In this document: positions 9,433 to 18,887 of the stretch, piece by piece
Position numbering within the stretch: position 1 is the stretch's first letter
Layout of the letters: the number at the start of each line of letters is the position of its first letter
DNA from: Microbacteriaceae bacterium
GTDB taxonomy: Bacteria > Actinomycetota > Actinomycetes > Actinomycetales > Microbacteriaceae
DNA: 64,000 nucleotides
Direction: 5' to 3'
NCBI GenBank assembly: GCA_025465095.1
Contig: JAODME010000002.1
Coordinates: 92,625 to 156,624 of the forward strand
Position numbers and translations under genes: made by a program
The notes under the pieces: model-generated
The model's input: only the letters and a program-made list of their open reading frames with translations
What the model was told of the DNA's origin: nothing
The model's database searches: none

Positions 9433-10386
9433 TCAGGCGGCTCGTGCTGAGAGAAGCTGCCGGGCCATGGACTCGATGTGCCTCACATCGGTACCGCAGC
9501 ACCCGCCCAGCACGCTGAGCTGCGGCATGCGCTCACGCAAATCGAGAATCTGCAATCCCAACTCGTCAGGATCGCCTGCGTCGAGCGTCTCCGACTCGTC
9601 GAGCTCGGCGTGACTCAACCGGGACGCGTTGGCGCGGAAGCCCCGCAGCCGTTGCGCGGCGACCGACGAGTGAAAATCCTCCGGAAAGTGCGTCGGATGA
9701 ACGCAATTGACCATGTAGTACTCGGGGTAGGAGCCAGTGTCGGCGTCGACCGCAGCGATCGCGTCGACCACGGTTTCTCCGCTCGCCATCCGGCCGTCCG
9801 TTTCGACAGTGAACGATATCGAAATCGGCATGCTCATCGCTTTCGCCGCTCGGGCGAGTCCGATCGCCTCTGCGCTGTAGTTGATGGTGAGCGCGCTGAC
9901 GAAGTCCACTTCGGTGTCGGCGAACACGTCGATCTGCCGCGAGTGGTAGCTCGCGGCCTGCTGTGCGCTCTGCCGTTCATCAGCGCGGTATCCGTCGCCG
10001 CGCGGTCCGATGGCGCCGGCGATGACGATAGGTGTGGCATCCGTCTCCCACACGCGGCGAATCTTCTCGGCAAGTTGCACACTCCGGCGGTTGACGGCGT
10101 CGAATTCTTCGGCGTCATAGCCGAGGAGGCTGGTCCAATCCGGATTCGCACGCCAGGTCGCGGTGTCCAGACTCAAGCCGACGCCGAGCGCGACCGCGAG
10201 GGCCGCATAGTGGTTGAAATACGAGCGCAGCACGTCACTGCCGACGTCCGACCGCAGCAGCTCGCACGCCGCGAAGTGCGGAAGCTCGATGCCCTCGTGG
10301 AAGATCACCGACGTCTCGAGGCCCCCGTCGGTGAGAAAGAGGGCACCCTCCTCGAGCTGCGGCAGGTTCGTTCGGTACTTCGGCAT
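9433..10386 (-). CDS. Homocysteine S-methyltransferase family protein
   Basis: This 317-residue TIM-barrel protein is of the pfam02574 type and would transfer a methyl group to homocysteine from a donor such as S-methylmethionine, yielding methionine. The three zinc-ligand cysteines are present: Cys228 in MVNCVHP and Cys296/Cys297 in LGGCCGTD. The glycine-rich LTDGGLET at the N-terminus is also typical. The ATG at 10386 follows GGAG at about 5 bases. The donor is unknown, and no permease for it lies alongside. Confidence 0.88.
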   Translation of the reverse strand: MPKYRTNLPQLEEGALFLTDGGLETSVIFHEGIELPHFAACELLRSDVGSDVLRSYFNHYAALAVALGVGLSLDTATWRANPDWTSLLGYDAEEFDAVNRRSVQLAEKIRRVWETDATPIVIAGAIGPRGDGYRADERQSAQQAASYHSRQIDVFADTEVDFVSALTINYSAEAIGLARAAKAMSMPISISFTVETDGRMASGETVVDAIAAVDADTGSYPEYYMVNCVHPTHFPEDFHSSVAAQRLRGFRANASRLSHAELDESETLDAGDPDELGLQILDLRERMPQLSVLGGCCGTDVRHIESMARQLLSARAA

Positions 10387-10456
10387 TCGGGCTCCGATCG
10401 ACGCGGGTACTCTCCCGCGCTCACGCTAGACGGCACCCAATCCTGTCTCAAGTTGT

Positions 10457-11002
10457 CTACCTCGCGGACAGTCGATACAGCACGTGAGCGCGCAATGGAC
10501 TTCCCTGCGGGACCTGCGGATGCTCGAAGTCGTCGCCAGGGTCGTGGGTCATACCGAGTCGTTCCATCACCGCTCGAGACCGGATGTTTCCGAGCGCCGC
10601 CATCGACACGATCTCATTCAGCCCGAGCCGGGTGAATCCGTGCGCGATCGCCGCCCGTGCTGCTTCTGTCGCGAACCCGTTCCCCCACGCGTGCCGCGCC
10701 AAACGCCAGCCAACCTCGATGGCGGGGGTGAAGTGCGCGGGAAACGTCTGCCGTGTGAGACCGGTGAACCCGATGAAATGCCCCTTCAGCGGGGAGGTCG
10801 CGTCCGTCACCTCGACCGCCCACAGGCCCCAGCCGTCCCTGTCGAGCCGACTGCGGATGACCGCGGCGAGCACGTCGCTCTGCGGACGGGCGAGCGGCGC
10901 CGGAAAGTGCCGCATCACCTCGGGGTCGGCGTTCAGTTGAGCGAACGGGTCAAGATCGTCGTCGGTCCACTGCCGCAGCAACAGCCGTTCGGTGCGAATC
11001 AC
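10457..11002 (-). CDS. GNAT-family N-acetyltransferase (RimJ/RimL-like)
   Basis: This 181-residue GNAT protein begins TERLLLRQWTDDDLDPF, the classic RimJ/RimL opening, and has the acetyl-CoA loop WGNGFATEAARA followed by NIRSRAVMERLGM. The acceptor is unknown; proteins, small amines or antibiotics are all possible. The GTG start lies only 6 bases after the recQ stop on the same strand, with AGGAG upstream, so it is probably co-transcribed with recQ. Confidence 0.85.
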   Translation of the reverse strand: MIRTERLLLRQWTDDDLDPFAQLNADPEVMRHFPAPLARPQSDVLAAVIRSRLDRDGWGLWAVEVTDATSPLKGHFIGFTGLTRQTFPAHFTPAIEVGWRLARHAWGNGFATEAARAAIAHGFTRLGLNEIVSMAALGNIRSRAVMERLGMTHDPGDDFEHPQVPQGSPLRAHVLYRLSAR

Positions 11003-11008
11003 GCCGCT

Positions 11009-12856
11009 CTAGGCTCCTGCTGCCGACGTGAGGGCGTCGAGGAGCCTCTGCCCGTATCTCTCGAGTTTCGCCTCGCCGACACCGGACACCGTGCCGAGTT
11101 CGGCCAGCGAACCGGGCCGCCCGGTCGCGATCTCGCGCAGGGTCGCGTCGTGGAAGATGACGTACGCGGGCACGCCCTGTTCCTTCGCCTCGGCAGCGCG
11201 CCACGCGCGGAGCGACTCGAACAGCGGCATGGCTGCGGGGGCGAGATCCGCGGCGGCCTTGGCCGACCTCGTCGAGCGTTTCGCCGGCCGCTCCGGTTCG
11301 CGTCGCAGCGACACCGTGCGCGACCCGGACAGCACCGCGGCGCTCAACTCGGTGATGACGAGGGTGCCGAAACCGTCGCTGTTGACGGCGAGCAGTCCCT
11401 GCGCGAGCAGCTGCCGAACGACACCGCGCCACTCCTGCTCCGACAGCTCCGTGCCGATTCCGAAGGTACTCAGGTTGCCGTGACCGTGCTGCTCGATGCG
11501 CGGGGTCGACTTGCCGAGCAGGATGTCGACGAGGTGGCCGGCCCCGAACTTCTGGTTGCGCTCTCTGGCCAGACGCACGACCGTCGACAACAGCTTCTGC
11601 GCCGGGACCGTGCCGTCGACCGACTCTGGCGGCGAGAGGCAGGTGTCGCAATTGCCGCACGGCGCGCTCTTCTCGCCGAAGTAGGCGAGCAACTGCATCC
11701 GTCGGCACTCGACGGTCTCGCACAGGGCGAGCATCGCGTCGAGGTGCGCGGATAGCTTGCGGCGGTGCGCATCGTCGCCATCGGATTCGTTGATCATGCG
11801 CCGCTGTTGCACAACGTCCTGCAGCCCATAGGCGAGCCACGCGGTAGCCGGCTGGCCGTCACGTCCGGCACGTCCGGTCTCCTGGTAATAGCCCTCGACC
11901 GACTTCGGCAAGTCGAGGTGGGCGACGAAACGCACGTCGGGCTTGTCGATACCCATTCCGAACGCGATCGTCGCCACCATCACGATGCTGTCCTCGCGCA
12001 GGAAGCGGGACTGGTTCGCCGCGCGCACCGGGGCCGGCAACCCCGCGTGATACGGCAGCGCCGGGATGCCATTGGCCACGAGGAATTCGGCGGTTTTCTC
12101 GACCGACGCCCGCGACAGGCAGTAGACGATGCCCGCATCACCGGGATGCTCGCTGCGGATCAGTTGGAGAAGCTGCTGTTGGGGCGAGTTCTTCGGCGCG
12201 ATGCGGTACTGGATGTTCGGCCGATCGAAGCTCGCCACGAAATGCCTTGCACCGCCGAGCTGCAGCCGCTTCGCGATCTCCGCGTGTGTCTGTTCCGTCG
12301 CCGTGGCGGTGAGAGCGATCCGCGGAACGGTCGGCCAGCGCTCGTGCAGCATCGACAGCTGCAGGTAATCGGGGCGGAAGTCATGTCCCCACTGCGCCAC
12401 GCAGTGCGCCTCGTCGATCGCGAACAGCGCAATCGTTCCTCGCTCGAGGAGAGCGGATGTCGAGGCCACCCTCAGCCGCTCTGGCGCGAGGTACAGCACG
12501 TCGAGTTCGCCGGACAGGTAGGCGCGTTCGACGGCGGATCGGGCATCCGGGGACTGCGTCGAATTGAGGAACGCGGCGCGAACGCCGACCGCGGACAGGG
12601 CGTCGACCTGATCCTGCATGAGGGCGATGAGGGGCGAGATGACAATGCCCGTGCCGGGGCGCACCAGGGCGGGGATCTGGTAGCAGAGCGACTTACCGCC
12701 GCCCGTCGGCATGAGCACGAGGGCGTCGCCGCCGGACGAGACATGATCGATGATCTCAGCCTGGTTGCCGCGGAACTGGTCGTACCCGAAGACGCGGTGC
12801 AGCACCTCGGCCGGCGCCGCGGAGGACCGCGAGCGTGTGTCGGACGAGAGAGTCAT
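11009..12856 (-). CDS. recQ: ATP-dependent DNA helicase RecQ
   Basis: This canonical RecQ has 615 residues. Walker A GGGKS is at 52-56 and DEAH at 148-151 (IDEAHCVAQWGHDFRP); motif VI is YYQETGRAGRDG; the zinc-binding cysteines are in PCGNCDTC. These are followed by a winged-helix region and a C-terminal HRDC domain ending VGEAKLERYGQRLLDAL. It unwinds DNA 3' to 5' in recombination and repair. TACAGT at 12863-12868 sits at -12 to -7 from the ATG with no Shine-Dalgarno site, which suggests a leaderless mRNA. Confidence 0.93.
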   Translation of the reverse strand: MTLSSDTRSRSSAAPAEVLHRVFGYDQFRGNQAEIIDHVSSGGDALVLMPTGGGKSLCYQIPALVRPGTGIVISPLIALMQDQVDALSAVGVRAAFLNSTQSPDARSAVERAYLSGELDVLYLAPERLRVASTSALLERGTIALFAIDEAHCVAQWGHDFRPDYLQLSMLHERWPTVPRIALTATATEQTHAEIAKRLQLGGARHFVASFDRPNIQYRIAPKNSPQQQLLQLIRSEHPGDAGIVYCLSRASVEKTAEFLVANGIPALPYHAGLPAPVRAANQSRFLREDSIVMVATIAFGMGIDKPDVRFVAHLDLPKSVEGYYQETGRAGRDGQPATAWLAYGLQDVVQQRRMINESDGDDAHRRKLSAHLDAMLALCETVECRRMQLLAYFGEKSAPCGNCDTCLSPPESVDGTVPAQKLLSTVVRLARERNQKFGAGHLVDILLGKSTPRIEQHGHGNLSTFGIGTELSEQEWRGVVRQLLAQGLLAVNSDGFGTLVITELSAAVLSGSRTVSLRREPERPAKRSTRSAKAAADLAPAAMPLFESLRAWRAAEAKEQGVPAYVIFHDATLREIATGRPGSLAELGTVSGVGEAKLERYGQRLLDALTSAAGA

Positions 12857-12916
12857 GCCCCAACTGTACGAGGTGCCACTGACCATGATCCGCAGCAGAT
12901 GATCGCCGTGGAGAGG

Positions 12917-13855
12917 TCAGCTTTCGACAGCGAATGCGGGATGAGGTGCCGCACTCGGCGGCGACGCGGGCATCGTGCGGGTGCTTCGAAGGCCCGACCG
13001 TTTCGCCTGCCACACGACGAGCGCCGAATAGGAGACCATGATCACGACAGTCATCGCGAGCGCGAAAGGACTGCCCGAATCGGCGTTCAGGTCGACGAAA
13101 CCGAACGCGCCGAGCACGATCAGCGCCGTGTTGTTGATCACGTGCGCGACGATCGCCGCCTCGAGACCGCCGGTGCGCCAAGTGAGCCAGCCCGCCGCAA
13201 TGCCGAAGATCGCGACATCCGCCAGTCCCCACAGGTCGTAGTCATGGCCGATCGCGAACAGGGGAACCGGAAGCAGGATCGCCCAGGCCGGATGCTTCAG
13301 CCAACCGCCGATCGTCTGCATCAGGTAACCGCGGAACACGTACTCCTCCGCGGTCGCCTGCAGCGGGGTGAGCACGAGCGCGAGCACGATGAGCGCCAGG
13401 GTCGTGGAGGTGACGACCGGCGCGGCCGGCGCGGCGCCGACGGCCGAGTCGAACAGGAACGACAGCGTGAACACGACACCGTAGACGGCGAGCGCGAGCG
13501 GGATGCAACGCGCGAGCCAGCCCCAACGCAAGCGGCCAGCGACGGATGACAGCAGCCCCAGCGGCCGAGGGCCCATGATGAGCATCGCGAGGATGATCGC
13601 GGGCAGCATGAGCGCTATGGACCCGATCGCGAATGCGAAGGTGATCGGGTCGCCTAGGTCGAGGCTGAGGGTCGACAGCGCGTCGGCGAAACCGCCGAAC
13701 ACGTCGGGCATGAAGAACGAGAGCCCGATGAAGACGACGGCGTAGGCGATCGAGAGGCCGAGGTAAATCACCAGACCGATGAGCCCCGTGATCAGGGGCT
13801 TCCACCACGCGTACCTGGGCCAGGAGCGGGCGAGGCGGTGATAGGCGTAGTCCAC
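12917..13855 (-). CDS. CPBP-family intramembrane metalloprotease
   Basis: This 312-residue membrane protein has about eight hydrophobic segments. The CPBP/Abi signature is complete: E170-E171-x3-R175 (EEYVFRGYL), His204 (AIGHDYD) and His238 to Asn242 (HVINN). The family includes CAAX-type prenyl proteases and bacteriocin self-immunity proteins; the substrate is unknown. The GTG start at 13855 has only a weak GAG upstream. The C-terminal 25 residues are Pro/Ala-rich and probably cytosolic. Confidence 0.88.
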   Translation of the reverse strand: MDYAYHRLARSWPRYAWWKPLITGLIGLVIYLGLSIAYAVVFIGLSFFMPDVFGGFADALSTLSLDLGDPITFAFAIGSIALMLPAIILAMLIMGPRPLGLLSSVAGRLRWGWLARCIPLALAVYGVVFTLSFLFDSAVGAAPAAPVVTSTTLALIVLALVLTPLQATAEEYVFRGYLMQTIGGWLKHPAWAILLPVPLFAIGHDYDLWGLADVAIFGIAAGWLTWRTGGLEAAIVAHVINNTALIVLGAFGFVDLNADSGSPFALAMTVVIMVSYSALVVWQAKRSGLRSTRTMPASPPSAAPHPAFAVES

Positions 13856-13889
13856 CTCACGAGCCTAGGGCCAACGGCTTGCGAGAACG

Positions 13890-14456
13890 CTAGATGTATG
13901 CGCCCGGGTCGACCCAGTTGTCGTCGACCGAGCCATCCGGAACCGGCATCGGCACCGCCTTCGCGGGGATCCCGGTGATCACCGATCGTGCGGGGGCATC
14001 CCTCACGACCACGGCCTGCGCGCCGACCACGCTGCCCGCACCGATTCTCACCGCGCCGATGATCGTCGCGCCGGCGCCGACCGTCACGCCGTTCTCGAGG
14101 GTCGGATGCCGCTTATCCTTGCGCGAGCTACGACCGCCGAGGGTGACGCCGTGGTAGAGCATCACGTCATCGCCGACCTCCGCCGTCTCCCCGATGACAA
14201 CACCCATGCCGTGATCGATGAACAGTCGGCGACCGATCGTCGCGCCCGGGTGAATCTCCACCCCGGTGAGGAACCGTGCGAACTGGGAGATCGCCCGCGC
14301 GACGAAGAAGCGACGTCGCAGCCACAGCGCGTTGGCGAGCCGGTGCCACCACACCGCGTGCAGGCCGGGGTAGGTGAAGAACACCTCGGCGTTGCTGCGT
14401 GCGGCGGGGTCGCGGAGGCGTGCTGCGGCGATGTCCTCGCGCGCGGTGGCGAGCAT
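13890..14456 (-). CDS. cysE: Serine O-acetyltransferase
   Basis: This 188-residue enzyme acetylates L-serine with acetyl-CoA, the first step of cysteine biosynthesis. The left-handed beta-helix hexapeptides are clear ([53 protein letters not shown]). The last residues, DPGAYI, end in isoleucine, which in known serine acetyltransferases inserts into the CysK active site. Its ATG overlaps the cysK stop by one base (TGATG), so the two are translationally coupled. It is shorter at the N-terminus than the enterobacterial enzyme, as is usual in this group. Confidence 0.95.
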   Translation of the reverse strand: MLATAREDIAAARLRDPAARSNAEVFFTYPGLHAVWWHRLANALWLRRRFFVARAISQFARFLTGVEIHPGATIGRRLFIDHGMGVVIGETAEVGDDVMLYHGVTLGGRSSRKDKRHPTLENGVTVGAGATIIGAVRIGAGSVVGAQAVVVRDAPARSVITGIPAKAVPMPVPDGSVDDNWVDPGAYI

Positions 14457-15394
14457 CAGTCCTGCAGGTGCTCGAACAGGATGCTCGAAAGGTACCGCTC
14501 TCCGGTGTCGCAGACGATCGCGACGACCGTCTTGCCTGCGTTCTCGGGACGCTTCGCAATATGGAGTGCCGCCCAGATGATCGCTCCGGAGGAGATTCCG
14601 GCGAAGATGCCCTCATCGGTCGCGAGGCGGCGCGCGAAAACGAGGGAGTCCTCGAGGGTGACGTCGACGATTTCGTCGTAGACCGTCGTGTCGAGGATCT
14701 CGGGAACGAAGTTCGCGCCGATGCCCTGAATCTTGTGCGGTCCCGGCTTTCCGCCCGTGAGAATCGGCGAGTCGATCGGCTCGACGCCGATGATCTGCAC
14801 GCCGGGCTTGCGCTGCTTGAGCACCTGACCCACACCGGTGATCGTTCCGCCGGTGCCGATTCCGGCGACAAAGATGTCTACGCCGCCATCCGTGTCCTCC
14901 CACACTTCTTCAGCCGTTGTCTCGCGGTGGATCTGCGGGTTCGCCTCGTTCTCGAACTGCTTCGCCCAGATCGAGTTGGGCGTGTCGGCGACAATCTGCT
15001 TCGCGGCGTCGACCGCGCCGCGCATCCCGTCCGCTCCAGGGGTCAGTACGATTTCGGCACCGAATGCGCGCAGGATGCCGCGGCGCTCCTTGCTCATCGT
15101 CTCGGGCATCGTCATGATCACCTTGTAGCCGCGCGCGGCGCCCGCCATCGCGAGGGCGATGCCGGTGTTGCCGCTCGTGCCCTCGACGATCGTGCCTCCC
15201 GGCTTCAACTCGCCGGACTTCTCCGCCGCATCGATGATGGCCACACCGATGCGGTCCTTCACGCTGCCGGCGGGGTTGTAGAACTCGAGCTTCGCGAGAA
15301 CCGTCGCGTCGATGCCCTCAGCGAGCCGGTTGATGCGTACGAGGGGGGTGCGTCCGACGAGTTCGGTGACGTCCGAGTAAATGCGTCCGGCCAT
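14456..15394 (-). CDS. cysK: Cysteine synthase A (O-acetylserine sulfhydrylase)
   Basis: This 312-residue PLP enzyme converts O-acetylserine and sulfide to cysteine. Lys46 in PAGSVKDR binds PLP, TSGNTG is the substrate loop, and GTGGTITG binds the phosphate. The gene is first in the cysK-cysE operon. The ATG at 15394 has GGAAG about 9 bases upstream. A 10-bp palindrome lies in the upstream region and may regulate the operon. Confidence 0.96.
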   Translation of the reverse strand: MAGRIYSDVTELVGRTPLVRINRLAEGIDATVLAKLEFYNPAGSVKDRIGVAIIDAAEKSGELKPGGTIVEGTSGNTGIALAMAGAARGYKVIMTMPETMSKERRGILRAFGAEIVLTPGADGMRGAVDAAKQIVADTPNSIWAKQFENEANPQIHRETTAEEVWEDTDGGVDIFVAGIGTGGTITGVGQVLKQRKPGVQIIGVEPIDSPILTGGKPGPHKIQGIGANFVPEILDTTVYDEIVDVTLEDSLVFARRLATDEGIFAGISSGAIIWAALHIAKRPENAGKTVVAIVCDTGERYLSSILFEHLQD

Positions 15395-15430
15395 GTGTAA
15401 TGTCTTCCGTTCTCGTGCGCGGCGGGTGAT

Positions 15431-15440
15431 GGTTATAACC
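15431..15440. promoter_or_regulatory. Palindrome GGTTATAACC upstream of cysK
   Basis: A perfect 10-bp palindrome lies 37 bases before the cysK start in the cysK/CDF divergent region. It contains TATAAC on both strands, so it may simply be the cysK -10 region or an overlapping operator. No known factor was matched. Confidence 0.35.
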
Positions 15441-15519
15441 TATTCCACCGCAGGTCCTGAACGGTGCGACACGGCTCCGGTACTGGTGCCGGCCGCGGGG
15501 CCTACCTACAGTTGGTGCC

Positions 15520-16425
15520 ATGGGACACGATCATGGCGGCTTGACGAACTCTCGTCGCCTGATGATCGCCATCGCGATCACCTCGGTAGTGCTCGTGCTC
15601 GAACTCATCGGGGCGGTTCTGTCCGGGTCTCTCTCTCTTCTGGCCGATGCCGGGCACATGCTGTCCGATCTGACGGCGCTGATCATCGCGCTCATCGCCG
15701 TCGCGATCTCCGCGAGGCCCCCGAGCGACCGGCAGACCTACGGTCACCGCCGCGTCGAAGTGTTCGCCGCGTTCGTCAACGGCGCCATTCTCATTGGCGT
15801 GATCGTCTACATAGGCATCGAGGCGGTGAGTCGACTCGTCGACCCTGGCAATGCTGCCGTGCTCGGCGCCCCCATGCTCGCGGTTGCGGCAATCGGGGCG
15901 GCCGCGAACGTCGCCTCGCTTCTCGTGCTGAGGGGCGGAGTGAAGAACTCCATCAACATGCGCGGCGCCTACCTCGAGGTGCTCGGCGATCTCCTCGGAT
16001 CGGTCGCGGTCATCATCGCGGCCGTCGTCATCTTGTTCACCGGCTTCACCGCCGCGGACGGCATCGCCTCGCTCGTCATCGCCGCGCTCATCGCACCGCG
16101 TGCCGTGCAACTGCTTCGCGAGGCGCTGAGCGTGCTGAGCGAGTCGACGCCGCGAGGAACGGATGTCGCCCTCATCCGCAATCACGTGCTGGCAACGTCG
16201 GGCGTAGTGGACGTACACGACGTGCATGTCTGGGCGATCACGCCGGGGGCGAAGTTGTTCTCCGCGCACGTCGTGGTCGAGCCTCACATCTTTTCGGACG
16301 GCGCCACCGGGCGCCTGCTTGACGAGCTGGGCTCGTGCCTATCCGGCCATTTCGACGTGGAGCATTCGACGTTCCAGCTGGAGCCGGCCGAACACGCGGC
16401 GCACGAGGAGCACGGGCACCGCTAG
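15520..16425 (+). CDS. Cation diffusion facilitator (CzcD/ZitB-like)
   Basis: This 301-residue inner-membrane metal/proton antiporter would export Zn or a related divalent ion. Six membrane segments are visible, with His-rich ends (MGHDHGG and HAAHEEHGHR). The TM2 metal motif is H46-x3-D50 (DAGHMLSD). The TM5 site, usually HxxxD, reads E153-V-L-G-D157, so one His is replaced by Glu. A cytoplasmic domain follows. TACAGT at 15507-15512 precedes the ATG by 7 bases, without a Shine-Dalgarno site, suggesting a leaderless mRNA. Confidence 0.92.
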   Translation: MGHDHGGLTNSRRLMIAIAITSVVLVLELIGAVLSGSLSLLADAGHMLSDLTALIIALIAVAISARPPSDRQTYGHRRVEVFAAFVNGAILIGVIVYIGIEAVSRLVDPGNAAVLGAPMLAVAAIGAAANVASLLVLRGGVKNSINMRGAYLEVLGDLLGSVAVIIAAVVILFTGFTAADGIASLVIAALIAPRAVQLLREALSVLSESTPRGTDVALIRNHVLATSGVVDVHDVHVWAITPGAKLFSAHVVVEPHIFSDGATGRLLDELGSCLSGHFDVEHSTFQLEPAEHAAHEEHGHR

Positions 16426-16474
16426 GCCGCAACGTCAACCGATAGCGTTGAAGTATCGACCGGATTGGTTCATC

Positions 16475-17383
16475 ATGCTCTCTGTGCTCCTCGGCTTGAG
16501 TGGCGCGATCGTCTATGGCGCGGCCGATTTCGTCGGTGGCATGGCGGCGAAGCGCATCAGCGCACTTCGGGTGACGGTGCTCGGCGCGGTGAGCGGGCTC
16601 GGCGTCCTGTTCCTGATGCTTCCGATTTTCGGCGGGGCATGGTCGGCCGAAGCGGTCATGCTCGGCGCGATCACCGGGGTCACCGGAGCAGCGGCGATTG
16701 CGCTGCTCTACGCGTGCCTCGCAATCGGGCCGATGAGCATCCTGTCCCCGCTGACTGCCGTGATCTCGGCAATCGTGCCGCTCACCGCCGGGCTCCTACG
16801 CGGCGAGCGCCTCGAGCCGTTCGGCTACGTGGCGATAGGGATGGCACTGGTCGCCGTCGTACTCGTCGGCGTCGTGCCTGATCGCGCGGCTCTTCGGCCT
16901 ACGCCGAGGGCGCTGCTCATGGCGGTCGGGGCTGGTGTGCTCATCGGGGTGTTCCTCATCATCATCGATTTGACCCCGGATGACTCCGGCCTCGTGCCGC
17001 TCATCGCCAACCGCACTACAAGCGCGAGCATCCTGTTCGTGACGATCGCGGTGCTCGCGGCCGTTGCCGCGCGTCGGCGTTCACAGGTTCTCGTGTCGAG
17101 CGGGGCAGCTCGGGGGGCAACTCACGGCGGTTCTCCCCCGCCGCTGTGGCGCCCTGGTCTCACGCTCGGTCTCGCGAGCGGGGTGGCGGATGCCTCGGCG
17201 AACGTACTGATCCTGCTGGGGCTCCGCGTCGGCGACTTGAGCATCATCGCCGTGCTCACGGCAATGTACCCGGCCGGAACGATCATCCTCGCCGCCATCG
17301 TGTTGAAGGAACGGATCACGCCGACGCAGCTCGTCGGTCTGATCCTCGCGATCACCGCGGCGGCGCTGCTCGCGCTCGCATAG
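16475..17383 (+). CDS. EamA/DMT-family transporter
   Basis: This 302-residue protein has about ten hydrophobic segments arranged as two EamA repeats (first from LGLSGAIVYGAADFVGG, second from LTLGLASGVADASANV), with the usual late ILKERIT-like motif (VLKERITPTQLVG). It is probably an exporter of small metabolites; the substrate is unknown. The ATG at 16475 was chosen because the first membrane segment begins there; I saw no clear ribosome site. It follows the CDF gene by about 50 bases and could be co-transcribed. Confidence 0.82.
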   Translation: MLSVLLGLSGAIVYGAADFVGGMAAKRISALRVTVLGAVSGLGVLFLMLPIFGGAWSAEAVMLGAITGVTGAAAIALLYACLAIGPMSILSPLTAVISAIVPLTAGLLRGERLEPFGYVAIGMALVAVVLVGVVPDRAALRPTPRALLMAVGAGVLIGVFLIIIDLTPDDSGLVPLIANRTTSASILFVTIAVLAAVAARRRSQVLVSSGAARGATHGGSPPPLWRPGLTLGLASGVADASANVLILLGLRVGDLSIIAVLTAMYPAGTIILAAIVLKERITPTQLVGLILAITAAALLALA

Positions 17384-17418
17384 CTCGGCTCGGCTCGACT
17401 CGGCTCGGCTCGACTCGG
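17384..17418. repeat. 15-bp tandem repeat after the EamA transporter
   Basis: The unit CTCGGCTCGGCTCGA occurs twice (17384-17398 and 17399-17413) followed by a partial copy. It starts right at the stop codon, and itself contains shorter CTCGG repeats. Its function is unknown. Confidence 0.8.
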
Positions 17419-17671
17419 AGGCGCCGACACCCACAACGGAAGATCGGCCGCGCGCGCACAAAACTCTCCTGTTTCTCGTGCGCGGCGAGCACGTCTTCCG
17501 CTCCCAGCGTCGGCCGATGCACCGCGACCGACGCCGCCCGTGGCGAGGAGGGGAACGGATGCCCAGTTTGCGACATCCCCTCCTCTCCTCCTGCAGGGTC
17601 CGCACGTCGAAAACCCCACCAGGCGCCCAGCCACCCGCCAAGCCCGGAGAACCGAGGCGCACACTCGAGCG
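17419..17671. other. Gene-free spacer with a hairpin
   Basis: No supported gene lies here. CGCGCAC at 17453-17459 and GTGCGCG at 17478-17484 form a 7-bp inverted repeat with an 18-base loop, which could be a weak terminator of the upstream transporter. The rest must hold the promoter of the AbiEi/DUF559 gene. Confidence 0.4.
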
Positions 17672-18571
17672 ATGCACCTCACGAACACGCTCGCACAACT
17701 GGGATATTTGGCCTCCCGTCGTCAACTCGCCGACCTCGGCTTCGGGCGCCGAGCAATCGACCGCGCGCTCGCTGGCGGCGTGCTGCTGCCGGTCCGTCCG
17801 GGTTGGGTCGCGACCACGCAGGCGAATCAACTCGCGGTCATCGCGGTGCTGAACGGCGCCCGCCTCACCGGCGGCACCGCGTTGAGATCCTTCGGCATCT
17901 GGGATGGCCTCGACCAGCACGTTCATCTTCAGCTGCCAGCCAACTCCCACCGCATCATCCGCTCGCCATCCACACCGATCGGGCGATTCACGCCGCCGCG
18001 CTTTCCGCCGGGGCCGTTGGTCATCGAATGGGCAGCGGCGGCGCGCGCGGATTCGCATTCGCCGCAATGGAGAGTCTCCGTGACCGATGCAATCGTGCGA
18101 TTCGCGCGAGTGGAGAGTGACGAGCAGGTCGCTGCCGCCATTGAAAGCGCGGTGCATGAAAAACGGATGCGGCGCGCCGAGGTCAGCGCGTTGATGGAGC
18201 GACTGCCGCGCCGGTTTCGGCGCATTCTCACCAGGCTTAACTTCAAGGCCGAATCCGGACTGGAGAGCATCGGAGTGCTGCGCTTCGAGGACCTTGGCTA
18301 CGACGTCGCCCAGCAGGTGCAGATCGGACCGGACCGGGTCGACATCGTGCTGGACGGCTGGTTGATCATTGAGCTCGACGGCGACGCCCACCATGACGTG
18401 GCGCGCGACCGGAAGCGCACCAATCGATTGATTCGGGCGGGGTACTCCCTGTTGCGATTCGGGTACGTCGACGTGTTCTTCGAATGGGACGCGACGCTCG
18501 CGCTCGTGCAGCAGGTGCGTGGGGAGCGCACGTTCGCACAGGAATCGGCTGTGGCGGGTATCGCATTCTGA
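17672..18571 (+). CDS. AbiEi-type antitoxin-domain / DUF559 endonuclease-fold protein
   Basis: This 299-residue protein has an N-terminal winged-helix segment (LGYLASRRQLADLGFGRRAI) like the AbiEi antitoxin domain, then a less conserved middle, then a C-terminal DUF559/Vsr-like nuclease fold with VDIVLDGWLIIELDGDAHH and LLRFGYVDV. Such proteins are common singletons in Microbacteriaceae and their role is not established. No toxin partner lies beside it, so an active toxin-antitoxin pair is unlikely here. The ATG at 17672 was chosen because homology begins there; upstream codons look non-coding. Confidence 0.72.
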   Translation: MHLTNTLAQLGYLASRRQLADLGFGRRAIDRALAGGVLLPVRPGWVATTQANQLAVIAVLNGARLTGGTALRSFGIWDGLDQHVHLQLPANSHRIIRSPSTPIGRFTPPRFPPGPLVIEWAAAARADSHSPQWRVSVTDAIVRFARVESDEQVAAAIESAVHEKRMRRAEVSALMERLPRRFRRILTRLNFKAESGLESIGVLRFEDLGYDVAQQVQIGPDRVDIVLDGWLIIELDGDAHHDVARDRKRTNRLIRAGYSLLRFGYVDVFFEWDATLALVQQVRGERTFAQESAVAGIAF

Positions 18572-18835
18572 GTTCGCACGGCGAAGAGGCGACGAAGGGC
18601 ACTGGGGCGGCACCGAGAAGCCGTCGGATAACGGCGGGGGGTCGAGTCGATCCGGGCGGCGGGGAGACCGACACTTCGCCGGCGTGCCGCTACCGGTTAC
18701 CGAGTAGTTGCCGCTACCGGCGGCGTGGTCGCGGGGAGCGGAATTTTCGCCGGGCGCACACTGATCGCTCCTGATTTCCGTGCCCGGCAGCGGCAACCTC
18801 CGCTTCTGGCGTGCGGCAACGGCGCGGCGCGACGC
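18572..18835. other. Gene-free spacer upstream of the microsatellites
   Basis: No supported gene. TGCCGCTACCGG occurs twice (around 18682 and 18710), and GTTGCCGCT near 18709 is complementary to AGCGGCAAC near 18790, so the spacer could fold. It lies between two convergent genes. Confidence 0.4.
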
Positions 18836-18880
18836 GACGTGACGTGACGTGACGTGACGTGACGTGACGTGACGTGACGT
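18836..18880. repeat. Microsatellite (GACGT)9
   Basis: Nine perfect copies of GACGT lie in tandem, flanked by one-mismatch copies (GACGC before, GACGA after). Pentanucleotide runs of this length are unusual in bacterial chromosomes and are prone to slippage. Confidence 0.97.
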
Positions 18881-18887
18881 GACGATC

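Noticed and set aside
17453..17484. Inverted repeat as an insertion-sequence end
   Set aside because: Only 7 bp long, no transposase, no target-site duplication.
17672..18571. Active toxin-antitoxin system at the AbiEi-like gene
   Set aside because: No AbiEii-type toxin gene is adjacent; only the antitoxin-like domain is seen.
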